This document shows positions 32,357 through 42,232 of a stretch of 64,000 nucleotides of DNA, piece by piece. The notes below the pieces were generated by a model that saw nothing but the letters and a program-made list of their open reading frames with translations, searched no databases and had not been told where the DNA came from. The stretch is taken from contig NZ_QUKD01000007.1 in assembly GCF_003480915.1 (NCBI RefSeq), forward strand, positions 1-64,000. The letters are read 5' to 3'. The DNA comes from Parabacteroides sp. TM07-1AC. GTDB lineage: Bacteria > Bacteroidota > Bacteroidia > Bacteroidales > Tannerellaceae. Each line of letters opens with the position of its first letter. Within the stretch, counting starts at the first letter, position 1. Position numbers and translations under genes: made by a program.

Positions 32357-33829
32357 ATGAAGATTACTGACTTAAAGCCTGAAATCGTTTGGAAATTCTT
32401 CCATCAGGTAACCCAAGTGCCCCGTCCTTCAAAGAAGGAAGGCAAAATGATCCAGTATCTGGAATCGTTTGCAAAAGAGTATAAAATCGCTATAAAAAAA
32501 GATGCAGCCGGAAATATCCTGATGTCGAAGCCTGCAACCCCCGGATATGAAAACCGGCCGGTTGTCATCCTGCAGTCTCACATGGATATGGTTTGCGAAA
32601 AGAATAACGGGACAGTTCATGATTTTGATAACGACCCGATCGAAACGATCGTCGACGGCGACTGGCTGCGTGCCAACGGAACGACACTCGGAGCCGACAA
32701 CGGTATAGGTGTTGCTGCCGAACTGGCTATCCTGGCATCCGACGATATCGAACACGGACCGATAGAATGTCTGTTTACTGTGGACGAAGAAACCGGTCTG
32801 ACCGGAGCTAAAGCACTTGAAAAAGGATTCATGACCGGTGACATCCTGTTGAATCTGGACAGCGAAGACGAAGGTGAGATTTTCATGGGCTGCGCCGGCG
32901 GAAAAGACACGCAAGCCGTGTTCCATTGCGAACAGCGCGCAACCAATCCCAATATGTTATATTTCAAAATCAATATTAAAGGATTGAACGGCGGACATTC
33001 CGGCGGTGAAATTCACAAAGGATTGGGAAATGCCAATAAAGTACTGGTTCGCTTCCTGTATTTACTGAACAATGAAGTAGACTTCACGCTGTGCTCTATC
33101 GAGGGCGGTAATCTACGCAATGCGATTGCCCGTGAAGCACATGCAGTTATCGGTCTTTATCCGGAAGACAAAGAACAGGTACGCGTCCTGCTTAACAACT
33201 ATACTGCCGATATAGAGAATGAACTGAAACATGTCGATCCGAATGTACAGATCACTATGGAATCGACCGATCGTCCGGAATTTTGTATCAGCAACTTCGA
33301 CATGGAAAAAGTTATCTGGGCTTTACAAGCCTGTCCTCATGGCGTGATCGGCATGAGCCACGATATCGAAGGACTGGTAGAAACTTCAACCAACCTGGCT
33401 TCCGTAAAAATCAGACAGGATGCAGAAACCCAATCATTCATCATCACAGTAGGAACCAGCCAACGCAGTTCCATCGAATCCTGCAAGAATATGATCGCCA
33501 ACCAGGTCGCTTCCGTATTCAAACTGGCGGGTGCTGTCGTTACTCACGGTGACGGTTATCCGGGATGGGCTCCGAATCCGGATTCTAAAATCCTGAAAGT
33601 GGCACAGGATACTTACAAACATTTATTTAATAAGGATGCCAAGATCATGGCAATCCATGCCGGACTGGAATGTGGATTATTCCTCGAAAAATATCCTAAT
33701 CTGGATATGATTTCTTTCGGACCGACATTAAGAGATGTTCACTCTCCCAACGAACGGATCGAAATTAAGACCGTCGGCTTGTGGTGGGCACATCTTCTGG
33801 AATTATTAAAAAGCGTACCGGCAAAATAA
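32357..33829 (+). CDS. pepD: Aminoacyl-histidine dipeptidase (PepD-like, M20)
   Basis: A 490-residue zinc dipeptidase that hydrolyses Xaa-His dipeptides such as carnosine. Metal-binding motifs are LQSHMDMVCEKN (His and Asp), GTTLGADNGIGVA, CLFTVDEETGLTGA with the base Glu pair, and LNLDSEDEGE. A late metal-site His lies in IHAGLECGLFLEKYP. The length matches PepD of E. coli. The ATG at 32357 (MKITDLKPEIVWKFF) is the family start; longer open frame upstream crosses the promoter and is not coding. Confidence 0.93.
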   Translation: MKITDLKPEIVWKFFHQVTQVPRPSKKEGKMIQYLESFAKEYKIAIKKDAAGNILMSKPATPGYENRPVVILQSHMDMVCEKNNGTVHDFDNDPIETIVDGDWLRANGTTLGADNGIGVAAELAILASDDIEHGPIECLFTVDEETGLTGAKALEKGFMTGDILLNLDSEDEGEIFMGCAGGKDTQAVFHCEQRATNPNMLYFKINIKGLNGGHSGGEIHKGLGNANKVLVRFLYLLNNEVDFTLCSIEGGNLRNAIAREAHAVIGLYPEDKEQVRVLLNNYTADIENELKHVDPNVQITMESTDRPEFCISNFDMEKVIWALQACPHGVIGMSHDIEGLVETSTNLASVKIRQDAETQSFIITVGTSQRSSIESCKNMIANQVASVFKLAGAVVTHGDGYPGWAPNPDSKILKVAQDTYKHLFNKDAKIMAIHAGLECGLFLEKYPNLDMISFGPTLRDVHSPNERIEIKTVGLWWAHLLELLKSVPAK

Positions 33830-33851
33830 ATTTAAATATTCTACGTTATAG

Positions 33852-33892
33852 AAAGAGGATTAACACTTTAATCGTGTTTTTCCTCTTTTTTT
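33852..33892 (+). terminator. Terminator after pepD
   Basis: AAAGAGGA (33852-33859) pairs with TCCTCTTT (33881-33888), with inner AACAC/GTGTT pairing and a T run. Confidence 0.75.
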
Positions 33893-33979
33893 ATGTTAAG
33901 GCCTGAAAACATTCTTTATAAATCGTTTGTTTATAAAGAAACAAGAACACAAAGGCATACATTTTAACATTTAGCGAAA

Positions 33980-35503
33980 ATGAAAAGAATTACAGCGCCG
34001 TTGCTGATCATAAGTACAATTTTACTCAACCTGTTGGCTGGATGCGACGGGCTGGACGAAAATTACTCGACCAATCCAAACCACCGGTTGAGTTTCTCGA
34101 CAGATACCTTATCTTTTGATACTGTCTTTACAACAATCGGTTCCGCCACAAAACAATTTATGGTTTACAACAGAAATGACGAACCTTTGAATATCGAACG
34201 GATTATTCAGGCATCGCCTGCTACCAGCGGTTTTCACATCAATGTAGACGGACGCAAAGGAGATAATTTTGAAAATGTCCGGATTGCCGCAAAAGACAGC
34301 ATGTATATATTTGTAGAAGTGACCGTCAATCCGACCGGAAAAGATCAACCGTTATTAGTTCAGGATTCCATTCTGTTCAGTTGTAATAATATAACACAAA
34401 CTGTTTTACTGGAAGCATGCGGACAGGATGTCAAGCTGATCAAAGGCGGACAGACATTAAGCGAAGATACCAGGCTGACGGCTGAACGTCCCTATCTGAT
34501 ATACGACAGTTTGATGATCGACAAGGGCGTAACCGTACAGATAGAAGAAGGAACAACCCTCTATATGCACAACAAGGCCAAGATCATTGTCGACGGCACA
34601 CTGATCGCCGAGGGCACAAAAGATAAACCGATTGTCTTCCGTGGCGACCGTCTCGATTTTATCCTGGACGACCAGTTACCTTACGACCGTACCCCGGGAC
34701 AATGGGAAGGTATTGTTTTCAAAAAAGAAAGTTTCAACAACCTATTTAATAATGTAATAGTACGAAACGGGAATAATGGTATTACCTGTGAAGCGTCCGA
34801 TCCGGAAAAATCCAAATTGAAGATCAACAATTCACAGATCACCAATATGGACGGAAGTGTCCTGACAGCAATCAATAGTAATATCGAAGCGACGAACAGT
34901 GAATTTACAAATGCCACGATCAATATCGTTCAGCTAAGTGGCGGTAAATATAGCTTTACTCATTGTACACTGGCGAACTATATATCTGCTAAACCCCGTC
35001 ATTCACTGGCCCAAAATCCGGAACCCAGCTTCACTTTACGTTTATTAGACAATACAGCCGATAAATACAGTGAAATCGGTCCGTACGATTTATTGCAGGC
35101 CAACTTCGACAATTGCATAATCGACGGTAGCCTGGGAGCAGGAAAGGAAATTGAAATTTCAATGGGAACCAAAGCGACCCCATTAAGAAACGATAATTTG
35201 AAATATCATTTTAACCACTGTGTAGTAATGGCAGATCAGATCGACAGTGAAAACTTTACCGATGTCATTTTCGTAAAAGGAAAAGACGACAGTAAAATGG
35301 AATATCGGATGAACGGTGGAAAAACGAATAAATATATGTACGACTTCCGCCCCGACAAAGAAACAACTCCGGGTGTCGGCAAGGCAGACCTGTTCGTCTC
35401 TCAGAAATACCCGGTCGACCGGAACGGTGTCAACCGATTAACGAACAACGGACCCGATATCGGAGCTTACGAGTTTGTTCCAAAAGAAGAGGATGAAAAA
35501 TAA
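33980..35503 (+). CDS. Parallel beta-helix surface lipoprotein
   Basis: A 507-residue lipoprotein. The signal peptide ends in LLAGC, with lipidated Cys at about residue 22, followed by DGLDE. Residues 35-150 are a beta-sandwich-like domain. From about 165 a right-handed parallel beta-helix is suggested by repeating turns such as GVTVQIEEGTTLYMHNKAKIIVDGTLIAEGTKDKPIVFRGD and NSQITNMDGSVLTAINSNIEATNSEFTNATIN. The end (GPDIGAYEFVP) is the typical closing of such helices. It starts a run with the EEP-family nuclease/phosphatase and the M23 peptidase, separated by 11 and 12 bp. No catalytic residues identified. Confidence 0.78.
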   Translation: MKRITAPLLIISTILLNLLAGCDGLDENYSTNPNHRLSFSTDTLSFDTVFTTIGSATKQFMVYNRNDEPLNIERIIQASPATSGFHINVDGRKGDNFENVRIAAKDSMYIFVEVTVNPTGKDQPLLVQDSILFSCNNITQTVLLEACGQDVKLIKGGQTLSEDTRLTAERPYLIYDSLMIDKGVTVQIEEGTTLYMHNKAKIIVDGTLIAEGTKDKPIVFRGDRLDFILDDQLPYDRTPGQWEGIVFKKESFNNLFNNVIVRNGNNGITCEASDPEKSKLKINNSQITNMDGSVLTAINSNIEATNSEFTNATINIVQLSGGKYSFTHCTLANYISAKPRHSLAQNPEPSFTLRLLDNTADKYSEIGPYDLLQANFDNCIIDGSLGAGKEIEISMGTKATPLRNDNLKYHFNHCVVMADQIDSENFTDVIFVKGKDDSKMEYRMNGGKTNKYMYDFRPDKETTPGVGKADLFVSQKYPVDRNGVNRLTNNGPDIGAYEFVPKEEDEK

Positions 35504-35514
35504 AAACAATAGAT

Positions 35515-36555
35515 ATGACCAGGACCTTAACTATATTTATTTGCGTTCTAGCCTTTCTCTCCTGCCCGGCGAATGCCCAGTCCGGATTCAGGATCATGAG
35601 TTATAACGTAGAGAATCTGTTCGACACCGATGATAATCCGGATAAGAACGACAACGATTTCCTCCCGTCGGGTAACCATCACTGGACCCGCGGACGTTAT
35701 TATCATAAACTTCAGCAGATAGCTAAAGTGATCAGTGCCGCCGGTGAATGGAATACCCCGGCTTTGGTAGCCCTTTGCGAAGTGGAAAATGATTCCGTCC
35801 TGATCCATCTGCTCAACCGGACACCCCTGAAACAACAACAATACCGATATTGTATGACACACGGTTCAGATACAAGGGGCATAAATACAGCCCTCCTCTA
35901 TCAACGGGATCAGTTCGGCTACATCGGTCACCGGGAACATTCGGTTGTTTTCACCCGTAAAAATCATAAACACACCCGCAATCTCCTCCATGTATGGGGA
36001 AAAGTCATAACCGCAGATACACTGGATGTATTTGTCTGCCATCTCCCGTCCCGTTACGGAGGTGAAAAAGAGAGCGAAGCCGCCCGATTCGATGCCGCCC
36101 GGACATTGCGGAACCTTTGCGACTCCCTGCTCGGAACTCGTACAAACCCTCAAATACTGATTATGGGCGATTTCAACGATACGGCAGAGAATGCTAGCAT
36201 CACACAAATACTGGCAGCCGGAAAAATCGGCAAAAGGATCGAAGCGAAAAAGTTGTACAACCTTTTTGCCGATCCGCACGTTCTGCATTATCCGGGAACC
36301 CATAAGTATCAGGGCGAATGGAATCAACTGGATCATATCATCGTCTCCGGAAACCTGATCGATACTACATCCTCCATGCACCTTCTCCCGGGAAGTAACC
36401 GGATTTTCGCACCGCCTTTCCTGCTCACCAACGATAAGACCTGGCAGGGGAAACGTCCTTTCCGCACCTATTACGGCTTTAAATATGAGGGCGGTTACAG
36501 CGATCATTTACCGCTCATTACCGACTTTTTATTATCTTTGCCTGACAAAGATTGA
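35515..36555 (+). CDS. Secreted endonuclease/exonuclease/phosphatase-family protein
   Basis: A 346-residue protein with a signal peptide (cleavage after ANA, about residue 21). Family motifs are MSYNVENLFDTDDN, then ALCEVEND with the metal-binding Glu, HLPSRYGG, LIMGDFNDT and the final YSDHLPL with catalytic His. This fold cleaves phosphodiesters in nucleic acids or lipids. Export suggests nutrient scavenging of DNA or phospholipid head groups, which is inference. It lies between the beta-helix lipoprotein and the M23 peptidase in one probable operon. Confidence 0.85.
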   Translation: MTRTLTIFICVLAFLSCPANAQSGFRIMSYNVENLFDTDDNPDKNDNDFLPSGNHHWTRGRYYHKLQQIAKVISAAGEWNTPALVALCEVENDSVLIHLLNRTPLKQQQYRYCMTHGSDTRGINTALLYQRDQFGYIGHREHSVVFTRKNHKHTRNLLHVWGKVITADTLDVFVCHLPSRYGGEKESEAARFDAARTLRNLCDSLLGTRTNPQILIMGDFNDTAENASITQILAAGKIGKRIEAKKLYNLFADPHVLHYPGTHKYQGEWNQLDHIIVSGNLIDTTSSMHLLPGSNRIFAPPFLLTNDKTWQGKRPFRTYYGFKYEGGYSDHLPLITDFLLSLPDKD

Positions 36556-36567
36556 ATAAAAATAAAC

Positions 36568-38253
36568 ATGCGAATACATCATATACTGGCAGGATTTCTC
36601 TTCTTCGCCGGAATTACAAGCATTACAGCCGAAGCACAGCAACTGCGCAAACCGATGGACCATCCCATCTTGCTTAGCGGCAACTTCGGAGAGTTAAGAA
36701 GCAATCATTTTCACTCGGGAATAGACTTCAAGACACAAGGTGTGGAAGGGAAACCGATCCACTCTGTACAGGACGGATACGTCTCACGTATATCAGTCAG
36801 CCCGTGGGGATATGGCAACGGATTATACATCACCCATCCGGACGGAACGACCACCGTTTACGGACATCTTCAGAAATTCTCCCAAAAGATCGCCAACTAC
36901 GTAAAAAACAAGCAGTATGAACTGGAGAGTTTCAACGTAAACCTGACACTCACACCGGAAGAACTACCGGTTAAGGAAGGTGAACTCGTTGCCCTGAGCG
37001 GGAACACCGGAAGTTCAGGCGGTCCTCATCTCCATTTCGAGATTCGCGATACGGAAACAGAAGAACCGCTGGACCCGATCGAAGCGTACAAAGAATTGAT
37101 ACAAGACACAAAGCCTCCTAAAATACAGGGTATCATGATCTGTCCGGTACAAGGAAAAGGAGTCGTGAACGGTAGCCGCCGAAAACTGGAACTAAAGCCT
37201 GTCACCACCCAAAACAGCAAACAGACACTGACCGGCAAGATCGAAGCCTGGGGAGAAATAGGACTGGCGGTAAAAGGCTATGACTATATGGATAACACCT
37301 CCAATATCTACGGAGTCAAGGAGATCACACTGACAGCCGACAGCCAGGTCATCTATCACAGCGACCTGACCCGTTTCGCTTTCGACGAGACACGTTACCT
37401 GAACAGCTTCACCGACTTTGAAGAATGGAAAGAACACCGTTCCTTTTATATGAAAAGCTTCGTCGATCCCGGTAACCGTCTCCGCTTCATTGAAAGTATC
37501 GACCGCGGTATCCTGACGATCGATGAGCCTCGTACGTATCATCTGACCTACCGCTTGGCAGATGCCTTCGGCAATGCAACTCAGCTGACTGTCCGGATTG
37601 AAGGGAAAGAACAACCTATTCCGGAAATCGACACGGATAATACCGAACTGTTTCATTGGTGGAGCGACAACCGCTTCGGAGCCAAAGGAATCCGTCTGAC
37701 TATTCCGAAAGGAAATCTCTACGACGACCTGTATTTCCGTTATTCAGTAAAAGAAGACAGTACAGCGCTGGGAGCCGTACACACACTACATAATAAACCG
37801 GTTGCCTTGCATAAATCGGCTAAACTTTCCCTCCGGCTGCAGACAGACACACTGGAAAACAAGCAGCAATACGGAATCGTCCGTCTGCAAAACGGGCGCA
37901 GGTCATGGACAGGAGGCGTTTACCGTAACGGTTGGATCGATGCCGACATAAAAGAAATGGGGACTTACACCCCGGGGCAAGACCTTGTTCCTCCGACCAT
38001 TACACCACTCAACCCGGCTACATGGGTCAGCAAACAGGCTATTTCATTCCGGTTATCGGATAATCTGAGCGGTGTACAAACTTACCGGGGGGAAATCGAC
38101 GGCCAATTCGTCTTATTCGAGATGAACAGCAAGTCTGTTATCACCTACCATTTCGACAAAGAACGGCTGGCAAGAGGAAAACATACATTAAAACTAGTCG
38201 TAACAGACGCCTGTGGAAATCAATCCTCTTATACTTATCCGTTTACATGGTAA
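36568..38253 (+). CDS. M23-family metallopeptidase
   Basis: A 561-residue exported protein. A signal peptide ends near residue 23 (ITAEA). The M23 peptidase domain follows at about 28-170: SNHFHSGIDFKT holds the first zinc His and Asp, VYGHLQ and HLHFEIRD the others. Such enzymes cut peptidoglycan cross-bridges. The remaining ~380 residues are beta-rich, ending in an Ig-like YRGEIDGQFVLFEMN...GKHTLKLVVTDACGNQSSY region. The presence of all zinc ligands suggests an active hydrolase rather than a regulatory LytM protein. Confidence 0.87.
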   Translation: MRIHHILAGFLFFAGITSITAEAQQLRKPMDHPILLSGNFGELRSNHFHSGIDFKTQGVEGKPIHSVQDGYVSRISVSPWGYGNGLYITHPDGTTTVYGHLQKFSQKIANYVKNKQYELESFNVNLTLTPEELPVKEGELVALSGNTGSSGGPHLHFEIRDTETEEPLDPIEAYKELIQDTKPPKIQGIMICPVQGKGVVNGSRRKLELKPVTTQNSKQTLTGKIEAWGEIGLAVKGYDYMDNTSNIYGVKEITLTADSQVIYHSDLTRFAFDETRYLNSFTDFEEWKEHRSFYMKSFVDPGNRLRFIESIDRGILTIDEPRTYHLTYRLADAFGNATQLTVRIEGKEQPIPEIDTDNTELFHWWSDNRFGAKGIRLTIPKGNLYDDLYFRYSVKEDSTALGAVHTLHNKPVALHKSAKLSLRLQTDTLENKQQYGIVRLQNGRRSWTGGVYRNGWIDADIKEMGTYTPGQDLVPPTITPLNPATWVSKQAISFRLSDNLSGVQTYRGEIDGQFVLFEMNSKSVITYHFDKERLARGKHTLKLVVTDACGNQSSYTYPFTW

Positions 38254-38294
38254 AAAAGAACTTTGCTTTTTTCTTCAAAATAAGGCTGCAAGCC

Positions 38295-38324
38295 ATTGTT
38301 TACAACAATTAATTTGTATCTTTG
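38295..38324 (+). promoter_or_regulatory. Promoter of the phosphohexomutase gene
   Basis: ATTG (38295-38298) and TATCTTTG (38317-38324) are 18 bp apart, close to the Bacteroidetes consensus. Confidence 0.6.
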
Positions 38325-38375
38325 TTATCTCATAAACTAAGAGATTACACATATATAAATGCAAGATATCTAGGT

Positions 38376-40124
38376 ATGGAAAACAACGAACTGTTAGAAA
38401 TGGTAAGAAGTAAAGCCCAAAGCTGGCTTACCAAAAGTTATGATGCCGAAACAAAAGCAAAAGTACAGGAATTACTGGACAACGAAGATCCGACAGAACT
38501 GATCGAATCATTCTACAAAGACCTTGAATTTGGTACAGGAGGTTTAAGAGGTATCATGGGAGTAGGAACCAACCGTATGAATATTTATACAGTCGGTGCA
38601 GCTACACAAGGTTTATCAAATTATCTGAAAAAAGAATTTGCGAACCTGGATCAGATCAAAGTTGTTATCGGACATGACTGCCGTAACAACAGCCGTAAGT
38701 TTGCTGAAATTTCGGCCGACATCTTCTCTGCCAACGGTATCAAAGTTTACATGTTCGAAGACCTTCGTCCGACACCGGAAATGTCTTTCGCCATCCGTAA
38801 ACTGGGATGTCAGAGCGGTATCATCCTGACAGCATCGCATAATCCGAAAGAATACAACGGCTACAAGGCTTACTGGGACGACGGTGCACAAATGATCGCT
38901 CCGCACGACAAGAATACAATTGCCGAAGTAAACAAGATCCGTAATGCCAGCGATATCAAATTCAAAGGCAATAAGGAACTGATCGAAATCATCGGTGAAG
39001 AAATCGATAATCTGTATATCGACGCTTTGACAACTATTACCCTTTCTCCGGAAGCTATCAAACGTCATCACGATATGAAGATCGTTTACACTCCGATCCA
39101 CGGAACAGGTGTTAAGATTATCCCGGCTGCATTGAAAGCATTCGGATTCACCAATATCATCCACGTTCCCGAACAGGATGTGGTAAGCGGCGACTTCCCG
39201 ACAGTTATCTCTCCCAACCCGGAAGAACCGGCTGCATTGGCTATGGCTGTCGAGAAAGCAAAAGAAACAGATGCCGAACTGGTACTGGCTTCCGACCCGG
39301 ATGCTGACCGTGTAGGTGCTGCCGTTAAAAACAACGACGGTGAATGGGTGTTGCTGAACGGTAACCAGACAGCCTTGATGTTCGTTTATTACCTGATTAC
39401 TCGCTGGAAAGAACTGGGTAAGGTGAACGGCAAAGAATATATCGTAAAGACAATCGTTACAACCGAACTGATCCGCACAATCGCTGAACGCAACGGTGTT
39501 GAAATGTACGACGTTTACACCGGCTTCAAATGGATTGCCGACGTAATGAAGAAGAACGAAGGCAAGAAGAACTACATCGGTGGTGGCGAAGAAAGCTACG
39601 GATTCCTTTGCGAAGACTTCGTGCGCGACAAAGATGCAGTTTCTGCATGTGCTATCCTGGCTGAAATCGCAGCATGGGCAAAAGATCAAGGCATCACCAT
39701 GTATCAGTTGTTGCAGAACATCTATGTAGAATATGGTTTCTCAAAAGAAAAAGGTATCTCTGTTGTGAAGAAAGGCAAGAGTGGTGCCGAAGAAATCGAA
39801 GCCATGATGAAGAACTTCCGCGAAAACCCGTTACAGGAAATTGCCGGTTCAAAAGTTACATTGTTCTACGATTATGCTTCTCTGAAAGGATTCAGCTACA
39901 TCGACAACGAAGCTATCACTTTGGACATGCCGACCACTTCCAACGTTCTTCAGTATTTCACAGAAGACGGCACAAAGATCTCTATCCGTCCTTCAGGTAC
40001 GGAACCGAAGATCAAGTTCTACTGTGAAGTTCATTCTAAGGTAAACAGCTTGGAAGATCTGCCTGCTGCAGAAAAGGCTGGTGAAGAAAAGATCAATCAG
40101 ATTAAGGCTTCTTTGGGTATTTGA
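38376..40124 (+). CDS. Phospho-sugar mutase (phosphoglucomutase/phosphomannomutase)
   Basis: A 582-residue alpha-D-phosphohexomutase. Domain 1 carries GTGGLRGIMG and the phosphoserine loop TASHNPKEYNGYK. Domain 2 has the metal-binding SDPDADRVG. Domain 3 has GGEESYGF, and domain 4 has the phosphate-binding RPSGTEPKIKFY. It interconverts hexose 1- and 6-phosphates. The length fits the bacterial PGM2-like group. The ATG at 38376 is preferred because the ATG at 38322 falls in the promoter box. Confidence 0.93.
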   Translation: MENNELLEMVRSKAQSWLTKSYDAETKAKVQELLDNEDPTELIESFYKDLEFGTGGLRGIMGVGTNRMNIYTVGAATQGLSNYLKKEFANLDQIKVVIGHDCRNNSRKFAEISADIFSANGIKVYMFEDLRPTPEMSFAIRKLGCQSGIILTASHNPKEYNGYKAYWDDGAQMIAPHDKNTIAEVNKIRNASDIKFKGNKELIEIIGEEIDNLYIDALTTITLSPEAIKRHHDMKIVYTPIHGTGVKIIPAALKAFGFTNIIHVPEQDVVSGDFPTVISPNPEEPAALAMAVEKAKETDAELVLASDPDADRVGAAVKNNDGEWVLLNGNQTALMFVYYLITRWKELGKVNGKEYIVKTIVTTELIRTIAERNGVEMYDVYTGFKWIADVMKKNEGKKNYIGGGEESYGFLCEDFVRDKDAVSACAILAEIAAWAKDQGITMYQLLQNIYVEYGFSKEKGISVVKKGKSGAEEIEAMMKNFRENPLQEIAGSKVTLFYDYASLKGFSYIDNEAITLDMPTTSNVLQYFTEDGTKISIRPSGTEPKIKFYCEVHSKVNSLEDLPAAEKAGEEKINQIKASLGI

Positions 40125-40147
40125 TCGAATAACTAAAGCAAAATAAG

Positions 40148-40186
40148 AAACGGGGCAAGAGATTTAACTTCTCGCCCCGTTTTTTG
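40148..40186. terminator. Bidirectional terminator
   Basis: AAACGGGGC (40148-40156) pairs with GCCCCGTTT (40174-40182), with further AGAG/CTCT pairing, between the convergent mutase and ubiquitin-fusion genes. Confidence 0.85.
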
Positions 40187-42232
40187 TTATCTAGGAATGT
40201 ACACTGACTGTCCCCTTCCTTCCCGCCATACTATATATATACCAGACGGAAGCGAATAAGTATAGTCACCCGGTTGAAGCTGTTGATAAGAATAGACTTT
40301 CCCATTATAATCAACAATCAAGACTGAGGATTTTGTGGAGACTGAAATATACAATAGTTGAGAAGCCACACGAATCTGCCAATCGTCTTTGAATACAGGT
40401 CTATTATCAACACTCTCTTCATTCTTTTGAATACCTTCGACTGTTATTGTAATATCCCGACTTACCGATCGTATACGATACGAACGCCTACCGGCTGCAT
40501 TCACAAAATGCAATTCTACAACATCGCCATTTACCCGAACGATAGGCTCAGATTGATCACAGGAAATAGTAGCACCTTCCAACTCCGGAATGGATACAGT
40601 ATAATAAACGGGGTCAGGGTCAGGTTCGGGCTCAGGGTCAGGGACCGGGTTTTTAACTATTCCTGAAATACGAATCCTTATATCTTTATCAATATCAGAA
40701 ACAACATAATAATAAGTATTCCCTTCTTTCGTAAACGACACATCTCCTGCCGATGCCTTTACTCGGGGAGTAGATTGATTATAATCTGACAATAATCTCA
40801 ATGAAAAACAGAAATCATCCCCTTCCTGTACCTCCGTATCTCCCGAATTGGAAAGAACAGCTCCTCTAATTGATTGAGGTAAACGAACTGTATAATGGAC
40901 TAATTTAGGTGTCCACTGAGCAACAAACGTAGTTGTTTGGGTTATAGGTTTTTCTATATTTTCGGCATTACTCCAACCTGTAAAGTCAAAGAATTCTTTC
41001 GTCGGATCTTCGGGCTTGACTGCGAGTTCATCTTTTAAAATGATTTGCTGATTACAAATTTCTTCCGGATCTTCAGACAATAAAAAAGATACTGTAAAGA
41101 AAGCAAGAGAAAGCTCTTCTCCTTTTTTAAATGTAACATTTCCCATCTCTTCTTCTCCATATTTAATTGTATATGTAGACTCTTGCAGATAGTTTATCTC
41201 ATTTATCGGCATTGCCGTTCCACCTTCAGCCATTAATGAAACAGGCTCTTCTTCCTCCCACTCTTCACCATCCAATGTCAGGGTAGAAACAACAGGGTAG
41301 AAAGGCTGATTACCGGTTACATTTCCTGTCAAAGTTCCATCCACAAAAATAGAACCTTGTTGATTATCCAATTGAAATTCCCCCTGAATAGTAAGACTAC
41401 ATCCTTCTTTAATCTCCAATGATTGATCCGGTTGAAGAGTCATATTGGAAGACAAAGAGACTTTTCCATATACATTACCCTTATTTCCTTCAAAAAGAAT
41501 TCCTTTTGTTAATGTTGAGGTTACTTTATCGATGGAATTTACGGATAATAGTGCGTTATTGTTCAATTCAAAAGAATGAGATTCTTCAGCTTCATCCTCT
41601 TTTCCTTCGATAGAACCTGCTAGCATTAATGAACCTGAACTTTCTCCATCCGCAATTAAAGTCGCACCATTTGCAATAAGTATTTTAGCATCATCATCAG
41701 TTGAAGAACTCCATTGATTTATTCCCTCCCACGAAAGATGAACTTGGGATGCTGATTGTATTTCCAATGGTAAATCAGAGTTTATATTTACATTAATTAA
41801 ATGGATAGAAACTGCATCGGTTGTGTTTACTACAATTTTATATGGAAATACTAGATTAACTTCTCCTTTTATAGTGATTTGTCCTTTCAGAACGACAAGT
41901 ACATCATCTTCAAATTTATAATTATCTTCATCTCCTTCTATACTAAACATAAGTACCAAATGCAATGTACTATCCTTTTGGATACTATAATCCTGTAAAG
42001 TATTCCCATCCTCCAACTGTTTTCCTGCAAAAATCAATCGTTGTTGATCTGGCGGAATTCCTTCTTTATCCTGTATTTTAGCCTTAATATCTTCAATACG
42101 ATCTGTAGGCTCTACTTCCAAAGTGATATGCTTTCCTGTCAATGTCTTTACAAAGATTTGCATAGCATACGAGTCTTCCGCATACGACAATCCAACAAAT
42201 AATAGTAATAAAAAAAAGAGTTTGTTTTTCAT
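40187..42232 (-). CDS. Secreted ubiquitin-domain fusion protein
   Basis: A 681-residue exported protein. The signal peptide is residues 1-23 (ends AEDSYA). Cleavage there exposes [11 protein letters not shown], Met1 of a ubiquitin domain at 24-94. Counting by eye against human ubiquitin, 62 of 71 residues match; all seven lysines, Ile44 and the 34-53 loop are kept. The diglycine tail is absent: after HLVL the chain reads MFSIEGDED. Next come beta-strand-rich sequence (about 105-345), a Listeria-Bacteroides (InlB B-type) repeat (about 379-441), two related beta domains split by a [11 protein letters not shown] linker, and a C-terminal strand domain (615-681) like a type IX sorting or DUF6383 tail. 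Preceded by the structured leader at 42233-42547. Confidence 0.9.
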   Translation of the reverse strand: MKNKLFFLLLLFVGLSYAEDSYAMQIFVKTLTGKHITLEVEPTDRIEDIKAKIQDKEGIPPDQQRLIFAGKQLEDGNTLQDYSIQKDSTLHLVLMFSIEGDEDNYKFEDDVLVVLKGQITIKGEVNLVFPYKIVVNTTDAVSIHLINVNINSDLPLEIQSASQVHLSWEGINQWSSSTDDDAKILIANGATLIADGESSGSLMLAGSIEGKEDEAEESHSFELNNNALLSVNSIDKVTSTLTKGILFEGNKGNVYGKVSLSSNMTLQPDQSLEIKEGCSLTIQGEFQLDNQQGSIFVDGTLTGNVTGNQPFYPVVSTLTLDGEEWEEEEPVSLMAEGGTAMPINEINYLQESTYTIKYGEEEMGNVTFKKGEELSLAFFTVSFLLSEDPEEICNQQIILKDELAVKPEDPTKEFFDFTGWSNAENIEKPITQTTTFVAQWTPKLVHYTVRLPQSIRGAVLSNSGDTEVQEGDDFCFSLRLLSDYNQSTPRVKASAGDVSFTKEGNTYYYVVSDIDKDIRIRISGIVKNPVPDPEPEPDPDPVYYTVSIPELEGATISCDQSEPIVRVNGDVVELHFVNAAGRRSYRIRSVSRDITITVEGIQKNEESVDNRPVFKDDWQIRVASQLLYISVSTKSSVLIVDYNGKVYSYQQLQPGDYTYSLPSGIYIVWREGRGQSVYIPR

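Noticed and set aside
38616..39689. Long antisense open frame of 357 codons
   Set aside because: It lies entirely within the phosphohexomutase gene, which has every family motif; the frame is a by-product of codon bias.
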